From the NCBI GenBank assembly GCA_013298625.1, contig JAAFIF010000086.1, forward strand, positions 1 to 43,275: DNA of 43,275 bases, given 5' to 3'. Source of the stretch: Myxococcales bacterium (lineage in GTDB: Bacteria; Myxococcota_A; Polyangia; Polyangiales; Ga0077539). Numbering within the stretch: position 1 is the first letter of the stretch; each line of letters begins with the position of its first letter. Under the pieces are notes generated by a model. It saw nothing but the letters and a program-made list of their open reading frames with translations. It was not told where the DNA came from and did not search any database. A program made the position numbers and the translations under genes. This document shows positions 1-9,600 of this stretch, piece by piece.

Positions 1-125
1 TCGGGCCGATCACGGTTCCGCCGGCCGAAAAGCAGTCGTGAGCGCGTGTTGGGGGACTCGGGCACGTGCGGAGAGTGGCAGTCGGGGGCGGAGAGCGGAA
101 CGACGCCGACTCACGCAGCGGTTAC
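1..125 (+). repeat. End of an IS66-like insertion sequence (left copy)
   Basis: These 125 bases are an exact reverse complement of 43149-43273. The inner tip (97-125) is the 29-bp terminus that ends ...GCAGCGGTTAC. The same tip forms both ends of the mini-element at 10588-10714, which has an 8-bp target duplication, as is usual for the IS66 family. The element extends leftwards out of the window. A short frame reading GPITVPPAEKQS and stopping at 39-41 could be the C-terminus of its transposase, but this is a guess. The flanking 8 bases here (126-133, gaacgaag) differ from those at the other end (gatgatat), so these are two separate insertions. Confidence 0.8.
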
Positions 126-405
126 GAACGAAGCTGAGCTGCGCGAGGCCCTGCTGTTGTTGCTGCGCGTCGATACGCTTGCGCTGGTCGGCGCGCACGC
201 GCACGGCCTGCACAGCGCCGACGAGATCGCGTTTCGCCTCGAGCACGAGGCGCTGCGCTCGGAGCGCGCGAGCGAAGGCTACAACGAGCGAAATCGTTAC
301 GATCTGGCCGCGGGCGAACGCTGGCGGGCGAGAGAGCTGCGACGGCGCGCTGCCGCGCTTCGCCTGATCTTCGCCCACGTACACGCAGACGGAACGACGC
401 CGTGA
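126..405 (+). pseudogene. 5'-truncated small helical protein of the amidase cassette
   Basis: The frame reads NEAELREALLLLLRVD... and aligns along its length with the 109-aa product of 14946-15275, for example HRYDLAAAERERAREL there against NRYDLAAGERWRAREL here. About 17 N-terminal residues and the native start are missing because the IS end at 1-125 sits directly in front. A hybrid frame from a GTG at 46 runs through the IS end into the gene, so a chimaeric protein is possible. The stop overlaps the GTG start of the next gene (GTGA), the same junction type as in the intact cassette. Function unknown: the product looks helical and soluble, with no membrane segment. Confidence 0.65.
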
Positions 406-1055
406 AGGCGGGCGGAGTGATCATCGACGGCGGGCGGGTGGCCGTTCCGCACGCGCGCGTTGTGACGTGGGCCGACGATCACTCGGTGCTCGAGCTCGGC
501 GACAACCGGCAGCGCCGGCGGGTGAGGGTGAGGGCGATCGTGCTGCACACGACGTGGGGCCAGCTCGGCCGGCTCGTGCTCGGCGCGGGATCGCCTGCGG
601 GCCGCGGGTACGTGGCGGCCAACGCGCGCGCCACGGACAAGAGCTGGGATTTCACCGTCGATCGCGACGGAACGATCTTTCAGCAGAGCGACCCAGCGCG
701 GTGGTTCACGTGGCACGCGGGCGCGGCCAACCCGTTCAGCGTCGGGATCGAGATGGTGCAGGCGCTCACGGGCGAGCTCTACGAAGTGCAAGTGCGCGCC
801 GCGGTCGAGCTGGTCGATGCGCTCGCGAGGGAGCTCGCGATCGCGAGGCTGCTTCCCTGGCGTAGAGGGGGCCCGGATCTGCGCGTGCTTCCGACGGTGC
901 GCGCGGGGCGGCTCGAGTTGCTGCACGGGCTGTTTGCGCACGCGAACTTCACGGACGACCGCGGGCCGGGAGATCCCGGGCCGTTTGCGTTTCGGGTGCT
1001 CGAAGCGACGAAGGGATGGGTCGGCGTCGAGTGCCTCGCGGCGGGCCTCGGGTGA
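402..1055 (+). CDS. N-acetylmuramoyl-L-alanine amidase (Amidase_2/PGRP fold)
   Basis: 217 aa. The product should cleave the bond between N-acetylmuramic acid and L-alanine in peptidoglycan. Visible family features are IVLHTTWG near residue 49 (first zinc His), the core DFTVDRDGTIFQQ, the WHAGAANPFSVGIEM segment, and AHANFTDDRGPGDPGP carrying the second zinc His and the acidic ligand. There is no signal peptide, so export would need a partner, as for phage endolysins. Start is a GTG that overlaps the previous stop by 4 bp. The protein is a close paralogue of 15272-15901 but has a few extra C-terminal residues (ending CLAAGLG). Together with the truncated gene before it, this is a partial second copy of the cassette at 13670-15901. 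Confidence 0.85.
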   Translation: MKAGGVIIDGGRVAVPHARVVTWADDHSVLELGDNRQRRRVRVRAIVLHTTWGQLGRLVLGAGSPAGRGYVAANARATDKSWDFTVDRDGTIFQQSDPARWFTWHAGAANPFSVGIEMVQALTGELYEVQVRAAVELVDALARELAIARLLPWRRGGPDLRVLPTVRAGRLELLHGLFAHANFTDDRGPGDPGPFAFRVLEATKGWVGVECLAAGLG

Positions 1056-1195
1056 GCGCGACGTGGGCGAGCGCAACCCGACGGGACGGATGGGTTACGA
1101 GAGAGACGACGCACACCGCTGATCTCGTCGTGATCCACCTGAGAAGGGGCACGGCTCTTGCTGACGTGCACTTGGCTGTGCGGCTTGAATGGTGA

Positions 1196-1705
1196 CTACC
1201 GCGGCTCGTTTGAAGCTCGCCGCGTCGCCCGAAATACGATCGGCTCCAGCGTTTCGACGGCTGAATTAAAGTCAGAGTCGCTTGCGGTAATATCGACGGT
1301 GGTCCACTGGCTGCCGACGGTGGGAGGAATCAGCCAGATGCGGCGCCGCATCGCGCGGCCGCCTGATGCAACTTCCAGCTCATGCACGGAGCTGACCGTC
1401 CCCAGAACATTTGCGCGTCGACTCCACAACACGCGGCTCGAAGGACTGAGTGCGAGTCTAGCGGAAAATGCCGACATCTGCTCGTCGGCGTCCGTTGGAG
1501 GATTCTCAATCGGGGTAAACCGTTGCACGTTGATCCATCCGGTGGTGCGAGGCACGAACAGCGACGCTCGACCCGGCGTCCTTCGCATCGTGACGTCTGT
1601 CGGAAGCGGAAAGCAAACGCCTTCGACGCATAGTCCACCCGCGGCTGACGAACCACACGCACCGGAAATCATCGCGACGAACGCAATGACTAACTGGTTC
1701 TTCAT
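1196..1705 (-). CDS. Probable lipoprotein of unknown function
   Basis: 169 aa from the ATG at 1705, chosen because that start overlaps the upstream stop (ATGA at 1702-1705). The N-terminus MKNQLVIAFVAMISGACGSS is a lipoprotein-like signal with Cys17 in a weak lipobox (SGAC). The rest (ASLFVPRTTGWINVQRFTP..., FSARLALSPSSRVLWSRR, RRRIWLIPPTVGSQW) looks beta-rich and matches no family I know. It is the last gene of a three-gene minus-strand operon that starts with the FG-GAP lipoprotein at 3962, so it probably acts at the cell envelope. Base composition is less GC-rich than in the rest of the window. Confidence 0.6.
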   Translation of the reverse strand: MKNQLVIAFVAMISGACGSSAAGGLCVEGVCFPLPTDVTMRRTPGRASLFVPRTTGWINVQRFTPIENPPTDADEQMSAFSARLALSPSSRVLWSRRANVLGTVSSVHELEVASGGRAMRRRIWLIPPTVGSQWTTVDITASDSDFNSAVETLEPIVFRATRRASNEPR

Positions 1706-1935
1706 CGACTGATCCCCCACATTAGGTCGATTGGGAATTGACGTACAAGCCGAGACTCACCAGCGATCCGCTCAGCTTGAGTACGAAGATTTGGCGGAAG
1801 TGAAGGAGGAGATCCAACCAATGGAGCTCGCGGCGGGACGAACTGCTGTTGTGCGGACAGTTCGCCAACCACAGTCATCACTGCTAGTGCAGCAGCAGTG
1901 GCAAGATAGATTTTCAGTGCGATTCGACTAGTCAT
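1702..1935 (-). CDS. Small secreted protein of unknown function
   Basis: 77 aa. Residues 1-28 form a typical Sec signal (basic MTSRIALK, hydrophobic IYLATAAALAVMTVVG, then ELSAQQQ). The mature part is short and proline-rich (FVPPRAPLVGSPPSLPPNLR), ending in LVRQFPIDLMWGISR. Both neighbours are joined by 4-bp ATGA overlaps (1932-1935 upstream, 1702-1705 downstream), which supports it as a real, translationally coupled gene despite its size. No family recognised. Confidence 0.55.
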   Translation of the reverse strand: MTSRIALKIYLATAAALAVMTVVGELSAQQQFVPPRAPLVGSPPSLPPNLRTQAERIAGESRLVRQFPIDLMWGISR

Positions 1936-3962
1936 GACTGCACCTCACACCAAGCTCGCGGCGCGGCGCACTGGCCGCGGAACAGTCTCCACCAGTCGCC
2001 TCTACTGGGCGACGGCCATAGATACGCAAAACGCTCGCTGATCAGTTCCGCTGCTAGCAGCGGCAGTGAGCTGTCGATGGCAACGCTATCTGCGCCCGGC
2101 GGAACTACGCGCACCCGACTTAGAACGGCCGCGTACCGCGGCTCCACCCGAACACTCACAAGGTATCGCACACCTGACCGCGGTGCACGCTTCACGAGAA
2201 ATACGCTTTGAGTGCCTGGCTGCGTGCCTGAGTAAGGCACGCTTGACAGACGATACTCTGAATCAACAACGGACAACGCTGCAACGGAACTGTTGCCCAG
2301 AAAAACGGCAACCCCAAGATCGGAATCCAGTGTGTTCGGGGCGGTCTTGGCGATCAAGTCGTCGATCCCGTCGTCGTTGACGTCGCCGACGGCTGCGTAG
2401 CCGCCAAGCACACGTCCCGAAGCGACTCCAAGCACGACCGGGGCATCTTGCGGACCGGATGCTTCTCCCAAGTAGATGTTGCGAACGGTCTCGCCACGAA
2501 AGTCGAGATAACCGTCTCCGTTCACGTCGCCAACAACGCCGCGTACGCCGGTGTGCCCAATCGGGCGAACTCTCTCCAAAGTTCCGGTCGCTGTGCGCCA
2601 TCGAAACCAAGCTTGGCCTTCGTACGTGCCTGCTGCACGTACGCCAAACTCGTTTGATCCATCGAGATCGAGGTCTGCACCAACGGGAAGCACGACTGGA
2701 CTCGACAGGGTGGCAACCTCGATAGGAACTCGAGCGACGCCAATCGCGGATCGATCGCGGGCGCCTGCAACGATCTCCACGAGAACGTCACCGCCGCCGC
2801 GTCTGTGGTTCACAACCAGGTCAGCAAATCCATCGCCTGTGACGTCACCGATCTGCTGCTCCAGCGCAAAAAACTGTCCCCGCGGCAGGGTGACGGTGCT
2901 GAACCGGCGATCCGGCGACCCGAAGATCAACACCCCGCTCTCGCTGCTCGCCGAAATCAGGTCTGAACACCCATCGCCGTCTACGTCGCCGACCGAAACG
3001 ACCGCGGGCAGGCGACTGGTCGTCGCTGGCAGCCGAACCACGTCTGCGACCGGCGAAGTGGTTGTCAGAAGGTCATCCATCGAATAGGTATAGACACCAA
3101 AGTCGGCCACCGAGGTTCCTCGACTCATCGCGACGTCCTCGACGCCGTCGAAGTCGAGATCAAGCACGGGCCGAAACGAATGCTCACGCAAGGGAACCGT
3201 TCGCTCAGTTGGCCGGAAAAACCAACTCGGGGACCGAGACACATCGCGCCCGCCGCTGACCCCGACCACGCGCCAAAAGTACGTCAGACCTCCTCGCAGT
3301 GGCGCTAGAGAGCGCACGCTCAGCTCGATGGTTGGCAAGGAAAACTCAACGACCGAAAAGTCAGACGTACTCGCGACTTCGAGACGGTACGAGTCTACGC
3401 CAACTGAGGCCGTCCAGCGGAAGGTCGGCTGGTTGTCCTTCGCGACAGCAGAAGATTGAGGATACAGTAGTTGAATCGGAATTCTCTGGCACCGCCCCTG
3501 TACTCGTTCAAAACCCGCGAGACATGAACTTTGGCAGATCCCTCCGACGCACGCAGCGTGAGCGTTCTCCTGCGCCGGACAGACGGTGCCGCACCCGCCA
3601 CAATGGGCGGCGCTGGTAACTGTGTTCACCTCGCACCCGTTCATGGCCTCGCCGTCGCAGTCGGCCTGCCCAGCGACGCACTGAAAACCGCAGCTGGCGT
3701 CTACGCATACGGACGTCGAGAAAGGAGGTGCGACGCAGTTTGCACAATCACCAACGCAGTCCGCGCCGCGATCACAAGAGCTATCGGGGGCAACATCCGT
3801 GGTGCGGGCGTCGAAAGCGGCAACTGCGTCCTCAACGGCGGAATCGCTGGACGGAATCAAAATGCTGGAACATCCGCCGGCAGCAATTAGACAACAAACG
3901 AGTGCCGCGGATGCAGGGCACTCCGAAATCAGCGCTTTGTGCTTGACGACCGACCGTTTCAT
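1932..3962 (-). CDS. FG-GAP/VCBS beta-propeller lipoprotein with myxobacterial Cys motif
   Basis: 676 aa from the ATG at 3962; the frame opens two codons earlier with TTG. The N-terminus is a signal ending LIAAGGCSS, a probable lipidation site. Residues about 60-150 hold a cysteine-rich region with CDGEAMNGCEVN and HCGGCGTVCP, a motif common in myxobacterial secreted proteins. A fibronectin-like segment follows (PTFRWTASVGVDSYRLEVAS). Then come repeated FG-GAP blades with calcium-type loops: DLDFDGVEDV, GDVDGDGCSDLI, GDVTGDGFADLVV, GDVNGDGYLDF, GDVNDDGIDDLI. Such propellers usually bind proteins or glycans at the surface. It is the first gene of a three-gene operon and is transcribed divergently from the RHS gene, about 58 bp apart, so the two may share control. 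Confidence 0.8.
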   Translation of the reverse strand: MKRSVVKHKALISECPASAALVCCLIAAGGCSSILIPSSDSAVEDAVAAFDARTTDVAPDSSCDRGADCVGDCANCVAPPFSTSVCVDASCGFQCVAGQADCDGEAMNGCEVNTVTSAAHCGGCGTVCPAQENAHAACVGGICQSSCLAGFERVQGRCQRIPIQLLYPQSSAVAKDNQPTFRWTASVGVDSYRLEVASTSDFSVVEFSLPTIELSVRSLAPLRGGLTYFWRVVGVSGGRDVSRSPSWFFRPTERTVPLREHSFRPVLDLDFDGVEDVAMSRGTSVADFGVYTYSMDDLLTTTSPVADVVRLPATTSRLPAVVSVGDVDGDGCSDLISASSESGVLIFGSPDRRFSTVTLPRGQFFALEQQIGDVTGDGFADLVVNHRRGGGDVLVEIVAGARDRSAIGVARVPIEVATLSSPVVLPVGADLDLDGSNEFGVRAAGTYEGQAWFRWRTATGTLERVRPIGHTGVRGVVGDVNGDGYLDFRGETVRNIYLGEASGPQDAPVVLGVASGRVLGGYAAVGDVNDDGIDDLIAKTAPNTLDSDLGVAVFLGNSSVAALSVVDSEYRLSSVPYSGTQPGTQSVFLVKRAPRSGVRYLVSVRVEPRYAAVLSRVRVVPPGADSVAIDSSLPLLAAELISERFAYLWPSPSRGDWWRLFRGQCAAPRAWCEVQS

Positions 3963-4020
3963 TTGCAATCGAGAACATCACAGGGACTCATATACAGTGT
4001 CAAGACGCGGGTGGTGGAAA
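3963..4020. promoter_or_regulatory. Divergent intergenic region between FG-GAP operon and RHS gene
   Basis: These 58 bases separate two opposite start codons and must hold at least part of both promoters. It is clearly AT-richer than the coding DNA (contains catatacagtg). No operator or consensus promoter can be assigned with confidence. Confidence 0.3.
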
Positions 4021-7000
4021 ATGAAATCACTGTGGCATGTACCTTGCTTTCGTTTCGCTGCACTCATTTGTGCCGCGCTGATTGTGAGCTACTCTACAAA
4101 GACGTCGGCGCAGACGTGTGCTGCTTGGTATCCGAGTACACAAGATGAGCCGAGCGATTGTGTCGGCGGAGAAGACGAAAACGTCTCGGTTACCTACTTC
4201 AATCCTGGCGCATGTGACGGAACCGGATCTGGATCAACAACATTCTGTGTCTGGGGCCAAGCGGGTTGCCGCTCTGACAGCGAGTGCGCTGCGGCAGGCT
4301 TCCAGTCGTGCCTCGCCTGTACGCCGCCGCCGCTCCAGGCCGCCGATGGCACCGAGGATCCCGACGACGGCAGTCGTTCGTCCAGCGGCAACGATCCAGA
4401 GTGCACACGGCCAGGCTGTCAATGTGAGGGCCGAGCCGGACGTCCCGTTGCCGTTGGCTCCGGGCGCCACTGGATCGCGCCGATTCCGCTCATTGAAGTC
4501 GATGGCCCCTGGCGTGTTCCTCTGCTGTTTCAGCTGCATTACACACAAACAAACAACTGGGGGCCGAATCTCAACGACACACCGGGTTCCATCGTTCGTG
4601 ACCCGCTGTTTTTGCGCGATCACTTTTCACACACGTTGAGCGAGAGCATTGTCGTGGTGCAGCGCCAGGCTGGAGGCGTGTATCGCCGCATCGCTCCCAC
4701 GGCGATCAGTTCCTGGAATATCAGCGGTCCCCTTCCGCGGCCTGCTCACTTCGATCAGTCTGGAACCACGCCGCTGTTGCAGGTGTTCCACCGCAACGAA
4801 CGCGGTGAGACCGCTGAGTTCTTCCGGGATACCGACGGCGGCACGACCATCGCCACGCTCGACACCGCACTCGGCGGCGGCTGGATTCAGCTGTCCTCGC
4901 ATCGCGATTCGACCCTTCGCCTGCGATACCGCCACGATGCTGGCGTGATTCAGGAGTTTCAGGTGCTCGATCTCGCGACGAGCATTCGTACGACGTTTGA
5001 TGCGAGTGGCAGGATCACAAGCAAAAGGGCGCCTGTGCGCTCTAGCATCGGCACGCTGACTTGGTTCGGCTGGACCGTTCAGTACACCGGAGCGGGTGCG
5101 CTATACGCGATCATCCACGATTCGGGACAACAGATTCGACACGTCGCGAATGCCGCCGGTTGGTGGGGCAGGCTTCACCTGCTCGGAGTCGGCGAGACGA
5201 CACCAACCAGCGCGAATGAGGTGATCGATTTTTCGATCACTCCACCCGCCGGAGTGCCTGCGCTGACCAGTGCTGCTCGACTCGATAGCTGGATCCGACT
5301 CTCTCGCGTGAATCGCTACTGGCGATTTTCGTTTGTGGGTGGCCCCAACGACGTTCTCACTTCCCTCACGTCACCTTCTGGAGTTGTCACCGAGATCGCT
5401 GAGCATCAGGCTCCGAACGCTTGTAGTCCCGGCGTCACGCTGAGACGCCGCGCACGAGCTGCGGAGAGCGCTGAGGGACGATGGGAGTTCCGGCGTGAGG
5501 GCACTTCGCAAGCGGCTGCGCAACTCTGCGCTGGCGCCAGCCCTGCGGCAGATCCCAACCGAGGCCACAATCCTTGTCCGGCCGGTCAATTCGCGACGCT
5601 CGACATACGCCAACTTCAACGAGACGCGGCAAACCAAGTTGTGTCGTGTTCTTTCAACTCTAGCAACGCCGGCGGATGCGCAACGGGTTTCGAGTGCTCA
5701 AGCGCGGTGATCCCTGTCAACGGCCAGCCTGCGGCGCACCGATGCGCGCGATACACATGCTCGACGCCAGCCGCCGACAATCCAGACCAGATTGTTGCTG
5801 TCTCTGGATGCGCTTCGGGGACCTGCGGTGCGTCGATGGTTTGGCAGACCATCGATGGTGGGACGGGACATCAACCGATTCGGCGACTGCGATCAAAAAC
5901 TACCGCCGGAGGAGTGATCACGACCTATATTCACGATGCGATTGGTCGCTTGGTCTATCGGTGTATCGGAGATGATAACACCAATCTAGCTGTCCCCGCT
6001 CCTCCAACTGCGGGCGCATACCATTTAAACTGCCCGGCCAATGCGGAGTTTGATTCGTGGCGCTATCCGAACTCTGGCATTGACAGCGAGCCACGCAAGT
6101 TTTCGCCGTCGGAACACCGACGGCGCGTGTATGGAATAGATGTTTTTCGCTATACGCTGAACCAGCAGGACCCCCTGACAGGAGACGTGCGCTACACGGA
6201 AGTGCAAGCGCCCACAATCGACTCCGTTCCCGCGGGGGTGATTAGTGGCTACCCTAATGTTACGCAACGGCGCGGCGTGAACTTCGAGTATCACGGGGTA
6301 ACTGGGGCGCTCGCGCGAGTTTTTACCGCAACCGATGGCATGGCATCTTCCACCAGTGCCGAGGTCGTGTATGAGCACTACCCGGCTTCGGATCCCACAA
6401 ACAATCGCTATCGGATCCAGCGTGCCCGCATTGCCAAGAGCGGCTCTGGTGCAGCCACACAGTATCTCGATGTGCAGTGGGGTGGGTATTCCGTACTTGG
6501 AACACCTCTCACTGAAACCGACGAAACTGGTCGCGTTAACACTGCGAGCATCGATCCGACCACATGGCGGTTGACGTCCTCACAGATGGCTGGGCGCACG
6601 TATGCATATGCGTACGACGACACAGCGGTTGGAGGCGGACGTCTGCGATCGGTTACAATGCCGAGCGGCGAGGGGGTGGTGTTCGAATATAGCTCGACGC
6701 AGGAGCCGCCGGTGAGGGTGCATCTAACTGACAATCCTACCATCGTAGACGCGTCTGGGATGCCAAATGGCGCTGACATTGTGGAGCAGACCCAAAGTCC
6801 ATTTGATCCCGTTCGCGTCACGTCGATTCTTCGCCGAATTGGTGGCGCCGCACCTTCACTCGCGGTGGAAACGCGACGGCGGCGAGACGATCGAGCACGA
6901 GTTGCCGAGCTCCTGAATATTGTCAATCCGAGTGAGATTACGACGATCGAGTATACGCCTCAGGGGTGGCTGTCAAAGGTGACCGATGCGAGCAACAACA

Positions 7001-9579
7001 CGACCATCTTCAACTACAATCCCGGAGATTCGCGCGTCCAGTCGATCGATCGTGGTCGTCTGATTGGTGGAGCGTTTCTGCTCGTGCAGCATACTGCCAT
7101 TGCTTACGATGTTGGTCTCGATGTTGTCCGCTCCGTGGCCGTGAGTGGTCCAGATGGGCTAGGGCAGTCCATTAGCTACGTGTACAATGGTTTTGGTGAG
7201 CTGATCCAGTCGAATTCCAGTGAAGCCGGACTGCGACAGTTCGTGTACGATGAACGCGGCAGGCTCGCAGCGGAAAGGGAATCAGACTCCACGACGACCG
7301 CGTTCACCTATGACCGTGCTGGACGGTTGTTGACGATATCGCGTGACACGGGTGGAGCTGGACCGTCGTACTGGCGCGACAACCAGCGATTGTACTGGGA
7401 CGCACTTCCTGCGGGCACTGCTTGCCCTTCTGGTGCGTTCTGCACCAATCTTGTTGGTCGACTTGCAAAAGTTGAAAGCGACTGGGTTTTTGGCTCGTTT
7501 GCTACGGTTTTTAGCTATACTAGCCAAGGCGATATCGAGAGTGAGGCTTTCTCGTCTTTCGCCGGTTCGAACTACGTGACTCGCTACGCGCATGACACCG
7601 CAGGACGAGTCACGAGTGTTACCTTTCCGATGGGAACCGGAGACTCGGCGCGATACGCGTATGGAAGCACGAACTCGCCTTCGGATAGCACGCTCGTTAC
7701 TGGTGTCACTGCCGGCTACAACGGTGGGGACTGGCTTCCGCTCGTTACGCGAGTTGATCGTGCCGCTGGAGGAACCATCGAGAAGATGTGGTTCAACCAA
7801 GGAACGGCTACTGTGAATCCTAGCGTCGAGCGTACCTTTCGAATGGATGGTCGGCTCGGCGCGGTACGCTGGCGTACCGGAACGAACACCTGGGCTGATC
7901 TCGGTGACTATTCGTACGAATACCACGACAACGGAAACCTTCGTGGTATCGTCAACAACTCGGGTGGCGCGAGCAGTATGGCGACCCAGCGATTTGCGTA
8001 CGACAGTTTGGGGCGATTGACGTGTTCCACGACGGGGGCGGATCCGAACACAAACTGCACGACAGCCAACCCCACAACCACTGCCACTTATTCGTACGAC
8101 AACTACAACAATCGCAGTCAGTCGTTCTTTCGTGACCCCGCTGGCGCGACGCATTCGCACGAATTTGGTTACGACGCTGTCGGCGATCACACGAGAATGC
8201 AGTGGTGGCGACGTAGTGAGTGGCCAGCGGTTGCGCGGGTTAACTTGGGCTATGGTAGCGCGACAGCGGCGCTCGGAGGTCCTGGCCATCGAGCGTCGGA
8301 GACCCGGTCGGCGCATGGCGCCGATCCGGCGTTGGGCCGGTACTGGGCATATTACTCGGGCGGCCGGCCAGCACTTGTCTCGATGGTTGACGCGCGCGGA
8401 ACCTCGTACCACTATTCTGGCTACGACCACACCGGCCGTCGCCGGGCGAGTTACCAGTTCTTGCCGGACGGAAGCACTCGATACGAGTTGTACTTCTACG
8501 ACCAGGCTGGCCGGCTGATCGGGACCACCACGAACGTCCAAGTCGGTTCAACGAATACACTTACGGCGCAGCCGATTTATTGGGTTGACAACGAGCCCGT
8601 GTATCGGCTGTCGCTGAACTACGTTGCTTCGGGGGCGTACTGGTCGCCGGTTGCTGGCGAGTTCTTTTACAACGATCAGACGGGAACTCCACGAATTGCT
8701 GTGAACTCATTCTACGCGAGCCCGACGGTGACTTATCGCGCGACAAACGAGCCATTTCTCGCTGGCCCTGCCCGGTTCGAGGTTGCGGCGCGACCAGTGC
8801 AGATGCGATTTCCCGGACAGTGGGAGGATCGCGGCTCCGGATTCACACTTGCAGGGGGCAGTCCGTTGAGCAGCCCGATGAGCGCTCTCGTTGCGAACCA
8901 CGCGCGAGTGTACGATCCGGGTGCAGGCGCGTATGGGCAAAGAGAGCCTAAGGTAAGCACCGCACATTGGATTGGCGTCGAAGTGGTGCGACCTTGGTAT
9001 TCGTACGCAGGAAGCGACCCCGTCGGATTGATTGACACGAACGGAGAGTCGGCCGCTGGTGTTGTTTTCGGAGTCGCGATTGTGGGCGCGCTGTTGTATC
9101 CAATGTTCGTCGACATGTACCGCGTGTACTCAGAAGACAGAACCGTGCTGGACCCAACGGAAGCGATGCAAGTGGCTCGTCGCATGGTGGAAATGCAGCA
9201 AGGTGATCCACGTTTGACCGATGCTCAGCGATATTTGTATGCAAGTCAGACGCTGACTTCCGTTCGCCGCGGGACACGTCAGATCGATGATCCCGATGTG
9301 CCGGACGTGCTTCGTGCGGCAGCCTTTGGCTGTCGAACTCAGAACGAGATTTCCGACCGCCTTGCGCCAGTTGCTCACTATCTCGAGGGCGCGGGATATC
9401 ATGATGACGCGCCCGCGGCGGCCATTCCGCGAGCGCTCGGAGCCGGGATTATGCGAAACAACGTTGCGACCCACATCGGGTCTCGTGGGCTGGGAGTGGG
9501 TCGAACGGGACCCACGGAGGTGGGACACGCTTCGTTGTTTGACACGTGGCTGATTTTTAAGGGCGCGGTCGATCGCTAG
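4021..9579 (+). CDS. Secreted RHS/YD-repeat protein, possible polymorphic toxin
   Basis: 1852 aa from the ATG at 4021. The frame is open upstream, but this start gives a proper signal peptide, MKSLWHVPCFRFAALICAAL..., ending near SAQTC. Residues 30-115 are Cys-rich (CVWGQAGCRSDSEC). From about 140 to 1600 the chain carries RHS/YD-type repeats such as YDERGRLAAE, YDRAGRLLTI, YDSLGRLTC, YDQAGRLIG, which build a hollow beta shell. The RHS core signature is near 1625-1670 (ARVYDPGAGAYGQRE ... YSYAGSDPVGLIDTNGES). After it come a hydrophobic helix (about 1675-1700) and about 150 residues unlike the shell (DPTEAMQVARRMVEMQQ ... ASLFDTWLIFKGAVDR), the position used by effector domains in polymorphic toxins. 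I cannot assign a catalytic activity. The next gene is a candidate immunity protein. Confidence 0.85.
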   Translation: MKSLWHVPCFRFAALICAALIVSYSTKTSAQTCAAWYPSTQDEPSDCVGGEDENVSVTYFNPGACDGTGSGSTTFCVWGQAGCRSDSECAAAGFQSCLACTPPPLQAADGTEDPDDGSRSSSGNDPECTRPGCQCEGRAGRPVAVGSGRHWIAPIPLIEVDGPWRVPLLFQLHYTQTNNWGPNLNDTPGSIVRDPLFLRDHFSHTLSESIVVVQRQAGGVYRRIAPTAISSWNISGPLPRPAHFDQSGTTPLLQVFHRNERGETAEFFRDTDGGTTIATLDTALGGGWIQLSSHRDSTLRLRYRHDAGVIQEFQVLDLATSIRTTFDASGRITSKRAPVRSSIGTLTWFGWTVQYTGAGALYAIIHDSGQQIRHVANAAGWWGRLHLLGVGETTPTSANEVIDFSITPPAGVPALTSAARLDSWIRLSRVNRYWRFSFVGGPNDVLTSLTSPSGVVTEIAEHQAPNACSPGVTLRRRARAAESAEGRWEFRREGTSQAAAQLCAGASPAADPNRGHNPCPAGQFATLDIRQLQRDAANQVVSCSFNSSNAGGCATGFECSSAVIPVNGQPAAHRCARYTCSTPAADNPDQIVAVSGCASGTCGASMVWQTIDGGTGHQPIRRLRSKTTAGGVITTYIHDAIGRLVYRCIGDDNTNLAVPAPPTAGAYHLNCPANAEFDSWRYPNSGIDSEPRKFSPSEHRRRVYGIDVFRYTLNQQDPLTGDVRYTEVQAPTIDSVPAGVISGYPNVTQRRGVNFEYHGVTGALARVFTATDGMASSTSAEVVYEHYPASDPTNNRYRIQRARIAKSGSGAATQYLDVQWGGYSVLGTPLTETDETGRVNTASIDPTTWRLTSSQMAGRTYAYAYDDTAVGGGRLRSVTMPSGEGVVFEYSSTQEPPVRVHLTDNPTIVDASGMPNGADIVEQTQSPFDPVRVTSILRRIGGAAPSLAVETRRRRDDRARVAELLNIVNPSEITTIEYTPQGWLSKVTDASNNTTIFNYNPGDSRVQSIDRGRLIGGAFLLVQHTAIAYDVGLDVVRSVAVSGPDGLGQSISYVYNGFGELIQSNSSEAGLRQFVYDERGRLAAERESDSTTTAFTYDRAGRLLTISRDTGGAGPSYWRDNQRLYWDALPAGTACPSGAFCTNLVGRLAKVESDWVFGSFATVFSYTSQGDIESEAFSSFAGSNYVTRYAHDTAGRVTSVTFPMGTGDSARYAYGSTNSPSDSTLVTGVTAGYNGGDWLPLVTRVDRAAGGTIEKMWFNQGTATVNPSVERTFRMDGRLGAVRWRTGTNTWADLGDYSYEYHDNGNLRGIVNNSGGASSMATQRFAYDSLGRLTCSTTGADPNTNCTTANPTTTATYSYDNYNNRSQSFFRDPAGATHSHEFGYDAVGDHTRMQWWRRSEWPAVARVNLGYGSATAALGGPGHRASETRSAHGADPALGRYWAYYSGGRPALVSMVDARGTSYHYSGYDHTGRRRASYQFLPDGSTRYELYFYDQAGRLIGTTTNVQVGSTNTLTAQPIYWVDNEPVYRLSLNYVASGAYWSPVAGEFFYNDQTGTPRIAVNSFYASPTVTYRATNEPFLAGPARFEVAARPVQMRFPGQWEDRGSGFTLAGGSPLSSPMSALVANHARVYDPGAGAYGQREPKVSTAHWIGVEVVRPWYSYAGSDPVGLIDTNGESAAGVVFGVAIVGALLYPMFVDMYRVYSEDRTVLDPTEAMQVARRMVEMQQGDPRLTDAQRYLYASQTLTSVRRGTRQIDDPDVPDVLRAAAFGCRTQNEISDRLAPVAHYLEGAGYHDDAPAAAIPRALGAGIMRNNVATHIGSRGLGVGRTGPTEVGHASLFDTWLIFKGAVDR

Positions 9580-9600
9580 CCGCACCGCAGGAGGTGTTGA

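Noticed and set aside
7282..8541. 419-codon minus-strand frame inside the RHS gene
   Set aside because: Arg/Val/Ser-rich antisense of YD repeats, with no domain or RBS.
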